This document shows, in pieces, positions 9,109 through 17,580 of a stretch of 64,000 bases of DNA. The DNA is from Paludibacteraceae bacterium (GTDB taxonomy: Bacteria; Bacteroidota; Bacteroidia; Bacteroidales; Paludibacteraceae): contig JAKSLA010000009.1 in NCBI GenBank assembly GCA_024401455.1, positions 1 to 64,000 of the forward strand, written 5' to 3'. The notes beneath the pieces were generated by a model. The model had not been told where the DNA came from. It ran no database searches and saw nothing but the letters and a program-made list of their open reading frames with translations. Position 1 is the stretch's first letter. Each line of letters opens with the position of its first letter. A program made the position numbers and the translations under genes.

Positions 9109-10554
9109 TTATTCGATGGAGATTTTTAGTTTTCCATATAGATCCATGCTGACCTTCAGACCCAATTTCGTTATGAATATGTTGTCCACGTTCAAGTCGT
9201 TGATGAATCCGTTCAGTTTCACGTTAGGGACAATTTCCATGTTGAACAATTCGGATCGGCTCATCTCTTTGACGAGGTGATATTCGTCTTTTAACGAGAA
9301 AACTAACCCTTCTTCCAATTTTCGTTTCATGCCTTTCTTGTAGAAGAGGTTGACGATTTTTGCCAATATGTTCTTCGTCTTGATTTTGTAGTCCACGTCT
9401 CTTACTCTGATAGAGAAGGTCTCAGTGTCGTAGTAAGGTACGCATTCGAGGTATATTTGTCCGTTGATGAATCCGATGACACCCAATCCGACGATGAGTT
9501 TTTCGTTCTGTCCGAATATTTCCACGCTGTCAACCACGACGCTTTTTTTGCCCTCTCCGAATGTTTGTCCGACCATTAAGCCTTGAGCCATGGAGTCGAG
9601 AAGTGTGAAGGGTATGTCGGCAAGGATGTTCATTTTGAACTGTTCGTCTGTCTTGGCGTACATGGTTAGCGGAGGGAGAGTGCTCTCCTTTTTGATGAAC
9701 GAAGGGGCGTTGCCTAAATATACCTCCATTAAGCATTTGATGCCGAATGTAGAGTTGATTTTTCCTTGGTAGCCCACGATAGGCGTTGTGTATATTTGGG
9801 TAGGTGTGGTTTTGATCCAAGCCTTGTATTCTGCGGTTGAAATGTCGATCGGATCTTGCACCATGTCCCAAAGGCTTTGTGCGTATGTTCTTAAAGGCAC
9901 CTGTTCGTTGATGGCTTTGTCGATGGCCAGTTGTATGTCTCGTTTGTTGTCTTTTATGATTTTGTCCACGATGAAAGTGATGCGCACGTCCACGAATCCC
10001 ACTTTAAGTACGGGCTTTTTTATCCAAGAGTATTCGAGTATCTCCGTCTTGGTGATGATTTTCCAATCTTTGGAGAGATTGATGGATGTCCTGAATTTCA
10101 AGTCAATAGCACCTTCTATTTCTTTGTCGGTGTGAGTTATTCCTAAATCGAATCGTTTCTTTATCCAGAATTTGATGGGGACTTGATATTCGAGTACGTT
10201 GTTTTCGTAGTTGATTTTAAAGTCTTTGGCTTTCTCGGCCTTGACCATGAGGCTGTCGTCTTCAATATCGTTGTCTTCGTACAGAACCCCACTGAATGTT
10301 TCGTTCAATTTCCTTTCGAGAAAGGAGATGTTGATGTCGAGGGGAATGTGTAGAGTTGACGTTTTAGGGGTGTATGAAATCTCTTGGTACTCCTCTTCTG
10401 GGCGTTCTTCCGTCATGCTGTCCAGACGTTCGGAGATGGATAGGTTGTCGATGGCGTCGGATGGGAAGAAATCCTCGGCAATATCACCCTGTGCAAACCC
10501 GATTAGAGTTGTAAAGTGAAAAAGAATCAGCGTGTTGATAAAATATCTTACCAT
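9109..10554 (-). CDS. DUF4403 family exported protein
   Basis: 481 residues from the ATG at 10554. That start gives a good signal peptide (MVRYFINTLILFHFTTLIGFAQG); the longer frame from 10584 would bury it. The start of the mature region contains STLHIPLDINISFLERKLNE, the family's typical opening strand and helix, and later AQSLWDMVQDPIDIS. DUF4403 proteins have a tubular lipid-binding-like repeat architecture and unknown function. The next gene downstream on the same strand is the FolK-like protein. A strong promoter at 10666 serves the opposite strand. Confidence 0.7.
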   Translation of the reverse strand: MVRYFINTLILFHFTTLIGFAQGDIAEDFFPSDAIDNLSISERLDSMTEERPEEEYQEISYTPKTSTLHIPLDINISFLERKLNETFSGVLYEDNDIEDDSLMVKAEKAKDFKINYENNVLEYQVPIKFWIKKRFDLGITHTDKEIEGAIDLKFRTSINLSKDWKIITKTEILEYSWIKKPVLKVGFVDVRITFIVDKIIKDNKRDIQLAIDKAINEQVPLRTYAQSLWDMVQDPIDISTAEYKAWIKTTPTQIYTTPIVGYQGKINSTFGIKCLMEVYLGNAPSFIKKESTLPPLTMYAKTDEQFKMNILADIPFTLLDSMAQGLMVGQTFGEGKKSVVVDSVEIFGQNEKLIVGLGVIGFINGQIYLECVPYYDTETFSIRVRDVDYKIKTKNILAKIVNLFYKKGMKRKLEEGLVFSLKDEYHLVKEMSRSELFNMEIVPNVKLNGFINDLNVDNIFITKLGLKVSMDLYGKLKISIE

Positions 10555-10665
10555 GATTTCGAAAAAATATTGTTGACAATTCAAAATTAGTCAATATTCC
10601 GCTTTTTGTTCTACAATATTTCCAATAAATCTTCTTCTGTGTGAAAGTTTTTTTGCAGTGGGGCA

Positions 10666-10696
10666 TTGTTAATTGGTGGAAATAAGTTACTTTTGT
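10666..10696 (+). promoter_or_regulatory. promoter for the beta-barrel gene cluster
   Basis: TTG at 10666-10668, a 19-base spacer and TACTTTTGT at 10688-10696 match the Bacteroidetes consensus. The leader to the 10854 start would be about 150 bases; no riboswitch is recognised in it. Confidence 0.65.
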
Positions 10697-10853
10697 GCCG
10701 TGGAGTGCAAATGCACTTCTTTTGAGGAGAGTGTGTACTGGGTTACCTAACTTTTTTTGTTTCTATTGATTTTAGTAATAGACAATATCTTAGATGTGTA
10801 CTAGGCTGACATTCTATCAAATAATGTTGAAAAAAATGATTAATTAATATTTT

Positions 10854-11606
10854 ATGAAAAAAGTTGTGATTTTTTTGTTCGCTTTGTTTAGCCTTTCTTC
10901 AATGGCATGGGCTCAAGAAGGAGAGGAAGTGAGCGCGCAAACGACAGAAGATTCTGAAGATTCATCTGAGCAAACAAAAGAAGGATTTAAAAGTAATTGG
11001 TTTGTAGGAGTAGGAGAAGGTGCGGTTGTAAATAAATTTAAGGATAACTGGTTTTTGGGTGTAGGTCCTGCCGTTCAATTTTTTACAGGTGCACCTGCGG
11101 CTGGAAGCATGTTTGACCATACTAACGTAGGTTTCAATCTGTTCGGTGGTAAGTGGTTTACTCCTGATTTCGGTTTTGATGCCGGTGTCAGAGGCGTGAC
11201 CTTTAAGGATGCTATGGATGATCCGCAATCCTATTTGAACATAAATTTGAATTTGATGGTGAATGTTCACAATCTATTCTTGGGCTATTCAGAGTCAAGA
11301 CGTTGGGAGATTTCTCCATATATTGGTCCTGCGTTGGCCATGTCAAATTTCCGTCATAATGCGCACTTTGGCTATGCATTGTCTGCAGGTCTTCACAATA
11401 CGTTCAATATGAATGAGATTATCCCATACGTAGGAGATAAGGTCTTCTTGTTCTTTGATGTGAATGCATTCTGGAATGACAAGGAATTTGACCATATGGA
11501 GCCTGAAAGTGATGGATATGCAGTGGATGCCATTTACTCGCTCTCTATTGGTGCTGTCTATAGATTCCCTAAGAGGGGTTGGACTACATCGTTTATCATG
11601 TATTAA
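10854..11606 (+). CDS. outer-membrane beta-barrel protein, paralogue 1
   Basis: 250 residues with a signal peptide ending SSMAWAQ (about residue 21), then an acidic Thr/Glu linker and an 8-strand-like region. The marker segments KDNWFLGVGPAVQFFTG, GGKWFTPDFGFDAGVRGVTF, and WEISPYIGPALAMS recur in the next two genes. Porin- or OmpA-like outer-membrane role is inferred from alternating aromatic/hydrophobic strands and from paralogue 3, which has an OmpA-like C-terminal domain. This copy repeats a KxNWFVGVG segment twice (near 45 and 63). It opens a three-gene plus-strand cluster with gaps of 14 and 22 bases. Confidence 0.75.
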   Translation: MKKVVIFLFALFSLSSMAWAQEGEEVSAQTTEDSEDSSEQTKEGFKSNWFVGVGEGAVVNKFKDNWFLGVGPAVQFFTGAPAAGSMFDHTNVGFNLFGGKWFTPDFGFDAGVRGVTFKDAMDDPQSYLNINLNLMVNVHNLFLGYSESRRWEISPYIGPALAMSNFRHNAHFGYALSAGLHNTFNMNEIIPYVGDKVFLFFDVNAFWNDKEFDHMEPESDGYAVDAIYSLSIGAVYRFPKRGWTTSFIMY

Positions 11607-11620
11607 TATAGTACTTGCGT

Positions 11621-12226
11621 ATGAAGTTAAAGACGTATTTATTAATAGGCTTTTTAACCGTATTTACGACGGCTTTTTCTCAGTCTAGACTTGTTTATGT
11701 CAATGACTTGGGAGATGATTGGCGTATCGGCTTGGCTGCGGGTATTCAAAAGTTTGCCGGAACGCCCAGTGGAAGCGTAAGTTTTACAGAAACGCTTTCG
11801 CCTGCGTTGGAGTTGCATTTGAGTAAATGGTTGACTCCTGCGTATGGTCTTCGTATTGGTTATAAAGGAGCTTCTTTTAGTAATACGTATGGAAAAAGTG
11901 TGTCGTTTTTTACTCTTCACGGAGAGTGTATGTTCAACGTTCAGAATATGTTTGATGAGAACAATACCGATCGTTTTTGGAATTGTTCGCCTTACATAGG
12001 AACAGGATGGGCCGCTTCCCGTGGTGAGAATAAGAATGATGGTTGGGCATTGCATTGGGGAGTGTTTAATACGTTTCGTGTAACATCTTATTTGTCCGCC
12101 TCTGTCGAGTTTTCAAGCTTTTTGGCCGATAAGGAGTTCGACTTGAGGATAAGCGGTGACGAAGGGTTTGATAAAATGTTTGCGTTGACGTTAGGTTTGA
12201 TTTATCGATTGAATCTCTCCGAATAA
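11621..12226 (+). CDS. outer-membrane beta-barrel protein, paralogue 2
   Basis: 201 residues from the ATG at 11621 (a TTG six bases earlier is less likely). Signal peptide ends TTAFSQ. The barrel shows the shared segments DWRIGLAAGIQKFAGTPSGS, KWLTPAYGLRIGYKGASF, CSPYIGTGWAASRGENKNDGW and ADKEFDLRISGDEGFDKMF, ending in an aromatic-containing strand (LIYRLNLSE). It is closest to the N-terminal half of paralogue 3 and lacks its OmpA-like domain. Function unknown. Confidence 0.75.
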   Translation: MKLKTYLLIGFLTVFTTAFSQSRLVYVNDLGDDWRIGLAAGIQKFAGTPSGSVSFTETLSPALELHLSKWLTPAYGLRIGYKGASFSNTYGKSVSFFTLHGECMFNVQNMFDENNTDRFWNCSPYIGTGWAASRGENKNDGWALHWGVFNTFRVTSYLSASVEFSSFLADKEFDLRISGDEGFDKMFALTLGLIYRLNLSE

Positions 12227-12248
12227 AATGTAAAAATAGATCATCCAG

Positions 12249-13409
12249 ATGAATCGGAAACTTTTCGTATCGTTTTTTCTGTTAGCAAATGCTTTTTCTG
12301 CGCTTGCTGAGGAGAATACGGTCCATGTTAATAAGTTTAAAGACAATTGGTTCGTTGGGGCTGGATTTGGTGTGCAGGAGTTTATCGGAAATCCTAAATC
12401 AGATTTAAGCTTTAACGAGATGTTGACTCCATTTGTCAATGTTTATGTAGGAAAATGGTTGACTCCTAGTTCTGGTTTACGTATAGGGTACAACGGTGCT
12501 ACATTCAAGAACAACGAAGGAGAGGATACGCCATATTATGACATTCATGGTGATTACATGTTGAATGTGCATAATTTGCTCTTTGGGTACAAACAGATGA
12601 GAACGTGGGAGTTGTCTCCTTATATTGGTGCTGGTTGGGCTGCTTCGCGCGGTGACTTTAAGAATGATGGATTCTCTGTGTGCTTCGGTCTATACAATAC
12701 CTTCCGTTTTACGAATGCTTTGTTTGCCACCCTCGATTTGCAGGCGAATATGGCAGACAAGGAGTTTGATTTGAAGATTAGTGGCGATGAGGCTTTCGAT
12801 AAGTTGTGTTCTGCTTCTGTTGGAGTGGGTTACCGCTTCAAAAAGAGGGGCTGGGACGTTTGCTCTGTCAAGAATGTGAATGTGGCTTTGCTTTCTGATG
12901 ATGAGTATGAGGCTCAGTTGAAAGCCGATTCGGCATCAGTAGCCGAGAAGAAGGCGCAAGAAGAGGAGTTGGCCCGTTTGAAGTCTCAGTTGAATGAATG
13001 CGTCAAGAAGCAAAACGACTTGATGACGGAGATTAAGGAGGAAAAAGCTAAACAGGCAAATGGAATAGCCAATCTTTCTGAGATTGATAAGCGATTGACC
13101 ACTAAGACGGTATTCTTTACGGCTGCTTCGACTACTGTAGCTAACAAGTACATGGTTGACATGAAGCCTCTTGTCGCTTTTGCCCAAAAGAATGGCTGTA
13201 AACTCAAGGTGACTGGCTACGCTGATAACGCAACGGGTACGTCGGAGTTTAACCGTTCTTTGAGTCAGAAACGTGCCGACGCGGTGGCTTCATTGTTGGA
13301 AAAGTTGGGAATGGCAAAATCAGACTTGATTGTGACTGCCGAAGGTGGTACTATGATAGCCAACGATATGAAGTACAATCGTAGGGTTACGGTAGAGTTG
13401 GAGAAATAA
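12249..13409 (+). CDS. beta-barrel protein with C-terminal OmpA-like peptidoglycan-binding domain, paralogue 3
   Basis: 386 residues. Signal peptide ends SALAEE. Residues about 25-200 are the same barrel as paralogues 1 and 2. Residues about 225-275 form a charged coiled-coil-like linker (AEKKAQEEELARLKSQL). The last 110 residues are OmpA-like: KTVFFTAASTTV, then LKVTGYADNATGTSEFNRSLSQKRADAVASLL split over 315-350, and a final NRRVTVEL. Such domains bind peptidoglycan and tether the barrel to the wall. Adjacent paralogues without the domain suggest duplication with loss or gain of the tether. Confidence 0.88.
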   Translation: MNRKLFVSFFLLANAFSALAEENTVHVNKFKDNWFVGAGFGVQEFIGNPKSDLSFNEMLTPFVNVYVGKWLTPSSGLRIGYNGATFKNNEGEDTPYYDIHGDYMLNVHNLLFGYKQMRTWELSPYIGAGWAASRGDFKNDGFSVCFGLYNTFRFTNALFATLDLQANMADKEFDLKISGDEAFDKLCSASVGVGYRFKKRGWDVCSVKNVNVALLSDDEYEAQLKADSASVAEKKAQEEELARLKSQLNECVKKQNDLMTEIKEEKAKQANGIANLSEIDKRLTTKTVFFTAASTTVANKYMVDMKPLVAFAQKNGCKLKVTGYADNATGTSEFNRSLSQKRADAVASLLEKLGMAKSDLIVTAEGGTMIANDMKYNRRVTVELEK

Positions 13410-13489
13410 TCGTCAGAGTTTTTTGCTCAAAGTTTTGTTCTGTTTGCTTTGTAAAGAGTCGTATCTCTTTGTAGATTTACACAATATAA

Positions 13490-13518
13490 GGGCATCTCTT
13501 TTGAGATGCTCTTTTTTT
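13490..13518 (+). terminator. rho-independent terminator
   Basis: GGGCATCTC-TTTT-GAGATGCTC followed by seven T residues, directly after the beta-barrel cluster and before recQ. Confidence 0.8.
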
Positions 13519-13536
13519 CGCTTAAAGGAAATATAG

Positions 13537-15438
13537 ATGGATAGGTATCAAGAGGTTCTGCGTCAGTATTGGGGGTATGATGATTTTCGCCCTTTGCAGG
13601 GTGACATCATTCGGTCGGTAGGAGCGGGTGTTGACACCTTGGGCCTCATGCCTACGGGCGGAGGAAAGAGCATCACGTTTCAGGTGCCTGCCATGGCGAT
13701 GGAGGGTGTCTGCATTGTGGTGACGCCTTTGATTGCCTTAATGAAAGACCAAGTGGACAATTTGCGTAATCGTGGAATAAAGGCTACCGCAGTCTATTCG
13801 GGTATGACGCGCGATGAGATTAATGTGGCGTTGGACAACTGCGTATTGGGCGGTTATAAGTTCCTTTATGTTTCGCCGGAACGTTTGGCTACGGAGGTCT
13901 TTCTCCTCAAACTGAAGCAGATGAAGGTCTGCCTCTTGGCCGTGGACGAATCACATTGTATCTCTCAATGGGGCTACGATTTCCGCCCTTCCTATCTTCA
14001 AATAGCTGAGATTCGCACTTATATTCCAGATGTGCCCGTTTTGGCGCTTACCGCTACTGCTACGCCTGAAGTGGTGGAGGATATTCAAAAGCAACTCCAT
14101 TTCCGCAACGGCAAGGTTTTCAAAAAGAGTTTTGCAAGAAAGAACATTGCTTATGTGGTTCGCCATACCGAAGATAAGATGGGGTATATGTTTCGTATCT
14201 TGGAGGCTGTGCCTGGAACTTCTATTGTCTATGTCAGAAGCAGAAAGCGGACGAAGGAAGTGGCTGATCTGTTGAATGCACAAGGTGTCTCTGCCGACTA
14301 TTACCACGCCGGCCTCTCCAACGAAGCGAAAGATCAGCGTCAAATGGACTGGAAGTCAGGCAAATGTCGTGTCATTGTGGCCACTAATGCCTTTGGTATG
14401 GGTATTGATAAACCTGATGTGCGGACGGTCATTCATCTGGATTTGCCGGATACGTTGGAGGCCTATTTTCAAGAGGCTGGGCGTGCGGGCCGTGACGAGA
14501 AAAAAGCCTATGCCACACTTTTGTACAATAATTCGGACAATGCCAAACTCAAGAAGCGCATTGCTGACGGATTTCCAGAAAAAGCATTTATCGAGCGTGT
14601 CTATAACTCTTTGTGCAACTTTTTTGAGGTGGGCGAAGGGTATGGTCAAGATATGATGTTCGATTTCAGTTTGGGCGAGTTCTGCTCTGTCTATAAATTT
14701 CCGATTTTGCCTACGTTCAGCGCCTTGAAAATTTTGCAGCAGGCTGGCTATCTGGAACTTACGGACGACGAAGAGCATAAATCGCGCGTGATGTTCATCG
14801 TTAATCGAGATGAACTCTATAATCTTCAGACCGATAGCCCATTTCATGAGGAGTTGATGAAGATACTCTTGCGTTCCTATACGGGGTTGTTTACGGAGTA
14901 CGCTTTTATAGATGAGGCACTGTTGGCCAAGCGTTTGAATGCGACAAGGGACGAAGTATATAAAGGGCTGGTTTATTTGTCGAAATGGCGTGTCATCAAT
15001 TATGTGCCGGGCAAAAAAACACCAGTGATTGTCTTCTCGCAAGGTAGGGTGGATTTGAGCCGATTGCGAATAACGAAGTCTGTATATGAAGACCGCAAGC
15101 AAAAGTTTGAAAAGCGTATAGATTGGGTGTTGTCTTATGCGCAATCGATGGATCGATGCCGAAGTCGTATGCTTCTGCACTATTTCGGGGAGGAAAATGC
15201 CGAGCCGTGTGGTTGTTGCGATTACTGTTTGGCGAAGAAGGAGCGCTCGTTGACGAATGTCGATTTTGGAGAAATCCGTGCGTCGGTGCTTGCCCTTTTG
15301 CAGGATGGCCCCGTTTCTTTGCCGTCTGTCCTTACCTACCTCGGGTATCCCGAAGAGAAAGTGCTTGAAGTTTTGCGTATGGTGCAGGATGCGGGAGACG
15401 TAAAGACGACGGAAGATGGCAAGTTGGCTTTGCCGTGA
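13537..15438 (+). CDS. recQ: ATP-dependent DNA helicase RecQ
   Basis: 633 residues. Helicase motifs are in order: RPLQGDII (motif 0), MPTGGGKSITFQ (Walker A), DESHCISQWGYDFRPSY (DExH box plus the RecQ aromatic loop), LTATATP, and QEAGRAGRD (motif VI). The RecQ-C zinc site is CRSRMLLHYFGE followed by CGCCDYC. After a winged-helix region the protein ends with a short helical segment and has no typical HRDC domain. RecQ unwinds DNA in recombination and fork repair. Start is the first ATG, 19 bases after the terminator's T-run. Confidence 0.96.
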   Translation: MDRYQEVLRQYWGYDDFRPLQGDIIRSVGAGVDTLGLMPTGGGKSITFQVPAMAMEGVCIVVTPLIALMKDQVDNLRNRGIKATAVYSGMTRDEINVALDNCVLGGYKFLYVSPERLATEVFLLKLKQMKVCLLAVDESHCISQWGYDFRPSYLQIAEIRTYIPDVPVLALTATATPEVVEDIQKQLHFRNGKVFKKSFARKNIAYVVRHTEDKMGYMFRILEAVPGTSIVYVRSRKRTKEVADLLNAQGVSADYYHAGLSNEAKDQRQMDWKSGKCRVIVATNAFGMGIDKPDVRTVIHLDLPDTLEAYFQEAGRAGRDEKKAYATLLYNNSDNAKLKKRIADGFPEKAFIERVYNSLCNFFEVGEGYGQDMMFDFSLGEFCSVYKFPILPTFSALKILQQAGYLELTDDEEHKSRVMFIVNRDELYNLQTDSPFHEELMKILLRSYTGLFTEYAFIDEALLAKRLNATRDEVYKGLVYLSKWRVINYVPGKKTPVIVFSQGRVDLSRLRITKSVYEDRKQKFEKRIDWVLSYAQSMDRCRSRMLLHYFGEENAEPCGCCDYCLAKKERSLTNVDFGEIRASVLALLQDGPVSLPSVLTYLGYPEEKVLEVLRMVQDAGDVKTTEDGKLALP

Positions 15439-15461
15439 ACGGTGCGGCGAATAGAGCCCTC

Positions 15462-16166
15462 TTATTTTATGTATTGTTTTAATTTCTCCCAATCTTTTTC
15501 CTCCATTCCAAGAATGGCCTTTACCTCCTCTTTTTCGAGGCGACCTCTTTTTTCTCGTTCTTTTATCAACGAAGTCACCCCTTTTTTGGGGAAATAAGGA
15601 TGATAGAATCCGTAAGTGAAACTTGGGTCGTTGAGGTCTATCACTTTTATCTTTTGGGCGTCAACATGAAGTTGCGGACGTATGCTTTCGTATAGTTCAG
15701 GACGAATGCCATAAACCTCCTTTATCTGTTCAACGGTGTAGAATCCGCCTAATTTCTCCCTGAATTTTACGATGCGTGCAGAGTAGGCACTTCCGATGCC
15801 TTTCAGTTTTTTGAAATCGGATGTATCAGCAGAGTTAATCTCTAACTGGATGGTGGCTTGGGGCTTGGACGGGCGTTTCTCCCTTGTGTGAACCTCGTTG
15901 CCCCTTTCTTGAACAATGAAGTTTTCCTTCTTTTCTATGAATTCCTTTTCTTTGCCTTTCCCATCAAAAGGTTGCGGTCGCTTTTCTACTTCTTGTAAAC
16001 TGGCCTTGAAGAGGGCAACTTCCTTTTCTAACTGGATCTTTTCTTCGTCGTTTGGCGAGTCGAAATGTTGGATTTGGGCACTGATTACTAATGATATGCC
16101 CACTAACGCCAAGAGTAGGCAAAGGCCGTTTTTTTCGCCCTTTGTAAAAAAGAGAAAATCTTTCAT
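15462..16166 (-). CDS. helix-hairpin-helix (ComEA-like) membrane-anchored protein
   Basis: 234 residues. An N-terminal membrane segment (GLCLLLALVGISLVISA, about 14-31) is followed by a charged linker, then two HhH units: INSADTSDFKKLKGIGSAYSARIVKFREKLGGF (split around 118-150) and a second KEVYGIRPELYESIRPQL. A third, degenerate unit is possible near the C-terminus. The HhH fold binds DNA backbone; ComEA relatives bind incoming DNA in competence, but no other competence gene is nearby, so this is only a family assignment. Convergent with recQ, 24 bases apart. Confidence 0.75.
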   Translation of the reverse strand: MKDFLFFTKGEKNGLCLLLALVGISLVISAQIQHFDSPNDEEKIQLEKEVALFKASLQEVEKRPQPFDGKGKEKEFIEKKENFIVQERGNEVHTREKRPSKPQATIQLEINSADTSDFKKLKGIGSAYSARIVKFREKLGGFYTVEQIKEVYGIRPELYESIRPQLHVDAQKIKVIDLNDPSFTYGFYHPYFPKKGVTSLIKEREKRGRLEKEEVKAILGMEEKDWEKLKQYIK

Positions 16167-16330
16167 GCTGTCAAACTTTTTTTCGACAACCTATTTTCAA
16201 AGGGTTTCTGCAAACAAAACCGTCTCAAAAAATGTCGTCGTTATTTTTTTTTTTTTGCAAATATAAAAAAATTCAGAATTACTTGATGCCTTGTCCGAGT
16301 GAAAAATGGCATACCGAATGAAAAAAGATT

Positions 16331-16339
16331 TATCTTTGC
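16331..16339 (+). promoter_or_regulatory. -7 element for mnmA
   Basis: TATCTTTGC is a perfect TAnnTTTGY box only 16 bases before the mnmA ATG, implying a very short leader. No clear TTTG lies 19 bases upstream. Confidence 0.5.
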
Positions 16340-16354
16340 GAAAAAAAAGTGCAG

Positions 16355-17395
16355 ATGGCGTCAAAACGTGTGGTGTTGGGTATGAGTGGCGGAACAGATA
16401 GTTCTGTTTCCGTACTGTTGCTGCAAGATGCAGGATATGAAGTGGTAGGAGTGACATTCCGTTTCGGAGAAGAGATGGATGAGGAAGCACTGTCGGAGGT
16501 GAAGGATTTGGCCCAGCGAATGGGAATAGAACATCATATCATTGATGCGCGCGAGGAATTTCAACGTACGGTTGTGGACTATTTCGTAAATGAATATATG
16601 GCAGGTCGCACGCCTGTGCCATGTCTGGTCTGCAACAATCGGATGAAATGGCGATTGTTGGAGCAAAAGGCTAACGAGTTAGGGATAACGTGGAGTTCTA
16701 CAGGTCATTATGCTCAAATTCAGGAGGTGGATGGAATTCGTTATGTGGTAAAGGGAGTAGATGAGATGAAAGATCAATCCTTTTTCCTTTGGGGGTTGAG
16801 TCAGTCGGTGCTTTCAAAGATTGTTCTTCCTTTGGGCCAGTACGAGAAGTCGCAAATACGGAAGATCGCTGCCGATAGAGGGTATCTCAAGGTGGCAACC
16901 CGACGCGACAGTATGGGCGTCTGCTTTTGTCCGGGTGATTATCGGACATTCTTGAAGAATCATATAAGCATTGGGTCGGAAGCGATTCGTCCGGGTGATT
17001 TCGTAGATGAGCATGGCACTTATTTGGGGCGCCACAACGGATATCCTTTCTATACGGTAGGGCAGCGAAGGGGGCTGGGCGTTCAGGCACGGACGCCTCT
17101 TTATGTGAAATCCGTTTTCCCCGAAAACAATCAAGTTGTTCTTTCTTCGGCGCAAGGGCTGCAATGTGACACAATAGAGTTGCGCGATTGGAATGTGCCC
17201 TCGATGAAAGATTTACAGACGAAAGTGACCGTCCGTTATCGTTATGAAAGATCGTATGTTAAAGCGAAGGTGGAGATGCTGCCGAATGGAAATCTTATTG
17301 TCCGTTTTGATTCTTCCGTTATGGGCGTGGCACCAGGGCAAGCCGCTTGCTTTTATGACGGTGATAGAGTTGTCGGGGGTGGAATCATTGTATAG
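16355..17395 (+). CDS. mnmA: tRNA-specific 2-thiouridylase MnmA
   Basis: 346 residues from the ATG at 16355; a GTG six bases earlier is less likely. It has the PP-loop GMSGGTDSS near residue 9-17, the first catalytic Cys in TPVPCLVCNNRMKW, and the second in SMGVCFCPGDYRTF. It ends in the usual beta-barrel tRNA-binding part with the VGQRRGLGV and APGQAACFY blocks. MnmA makes 2-thiouridine at U34 of tRNAs for Lys, Glu and Gln. Bacteroidetes often carry more than one paralogue, so this may be one of several. Confidence 0.93.
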   Translation: MASKRVVLGMSGGTDSSVSVLLLQDAGYEVVGVTFRFGEEMDEEALSEVKDLAQRMGIEHHIIDAREEFQRTVVDYFVNEYMAGRTPVPCLVCNNRMKWRLLEQKANELGITWSSTGHYAQIQEVDGIRYVVKGVDEMKDQSFFLWGLSQSVLSKIVLPLGQYEKSQIRKIAADRGYLKVATRRDSMGVCFCPGDYRTFLKNHISIGSEAIRPGDFVDEHGTYLGRHNGYPFYTVGQRRGLGVQARTPLYVKSVFPENNQVVLSSAQGLQCDTIELRDWNVPSMKDLQTKVTVRYRYERSYVKAKVEMLPNGNLIVRFDSSVMGVAPGQAACFYDGDRVVGGGIIV

Positions 17396-17460
17396 AAGAG
17401 GCGCAAATTGTCGTTTTTTGTAAAAAATCAACTTGGACAAAATCCATTGCTGCTTTTCAA

Positions 17461-17492
17461 TTGCATAAACCAACAAGAATTGATATTTTTGT
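17461..17492 (+). promoter_or_regulatory. promoter of the 17581 gene
   Basis: TTG at 17461-17463, a 20-base spacer, and TATTTTTGT at 17484-17492 match the Bacteroidetes consensus. Confidence 0.6.
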
Positions 17493-17509
17493 ACTTTATT
17501 AGTGATTAG

Positions 17510-17564
17510 GGCTTTCCGTGAGAAATGGAAGGCCAATGTGAAATCGGAGGTTAGTGATGCCTCC
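17510..17564 (+). promoter_or_regulatory. two hairpins in the leader of the 17581 gene
   Basis: GGCTTTCC pairs with GGAAGGCC (17510-17534, one G-T pair), and GGAGG pairs with CCTCC (17546-17564). They fill the short leader between the predicted start near 17499 and the GTG start codon. No known riboswitch class is recognised. Confidence 0.4.
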
Positions 17565-17580
17565 TTGTTAAGAAGAAAAG

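Noticed and set aside
14356..15492. Long minus-strand frame opposite recQ
   Set aside because: Antisense to a complete, motif-confirmed helicase; composition is that of a mirror reading.
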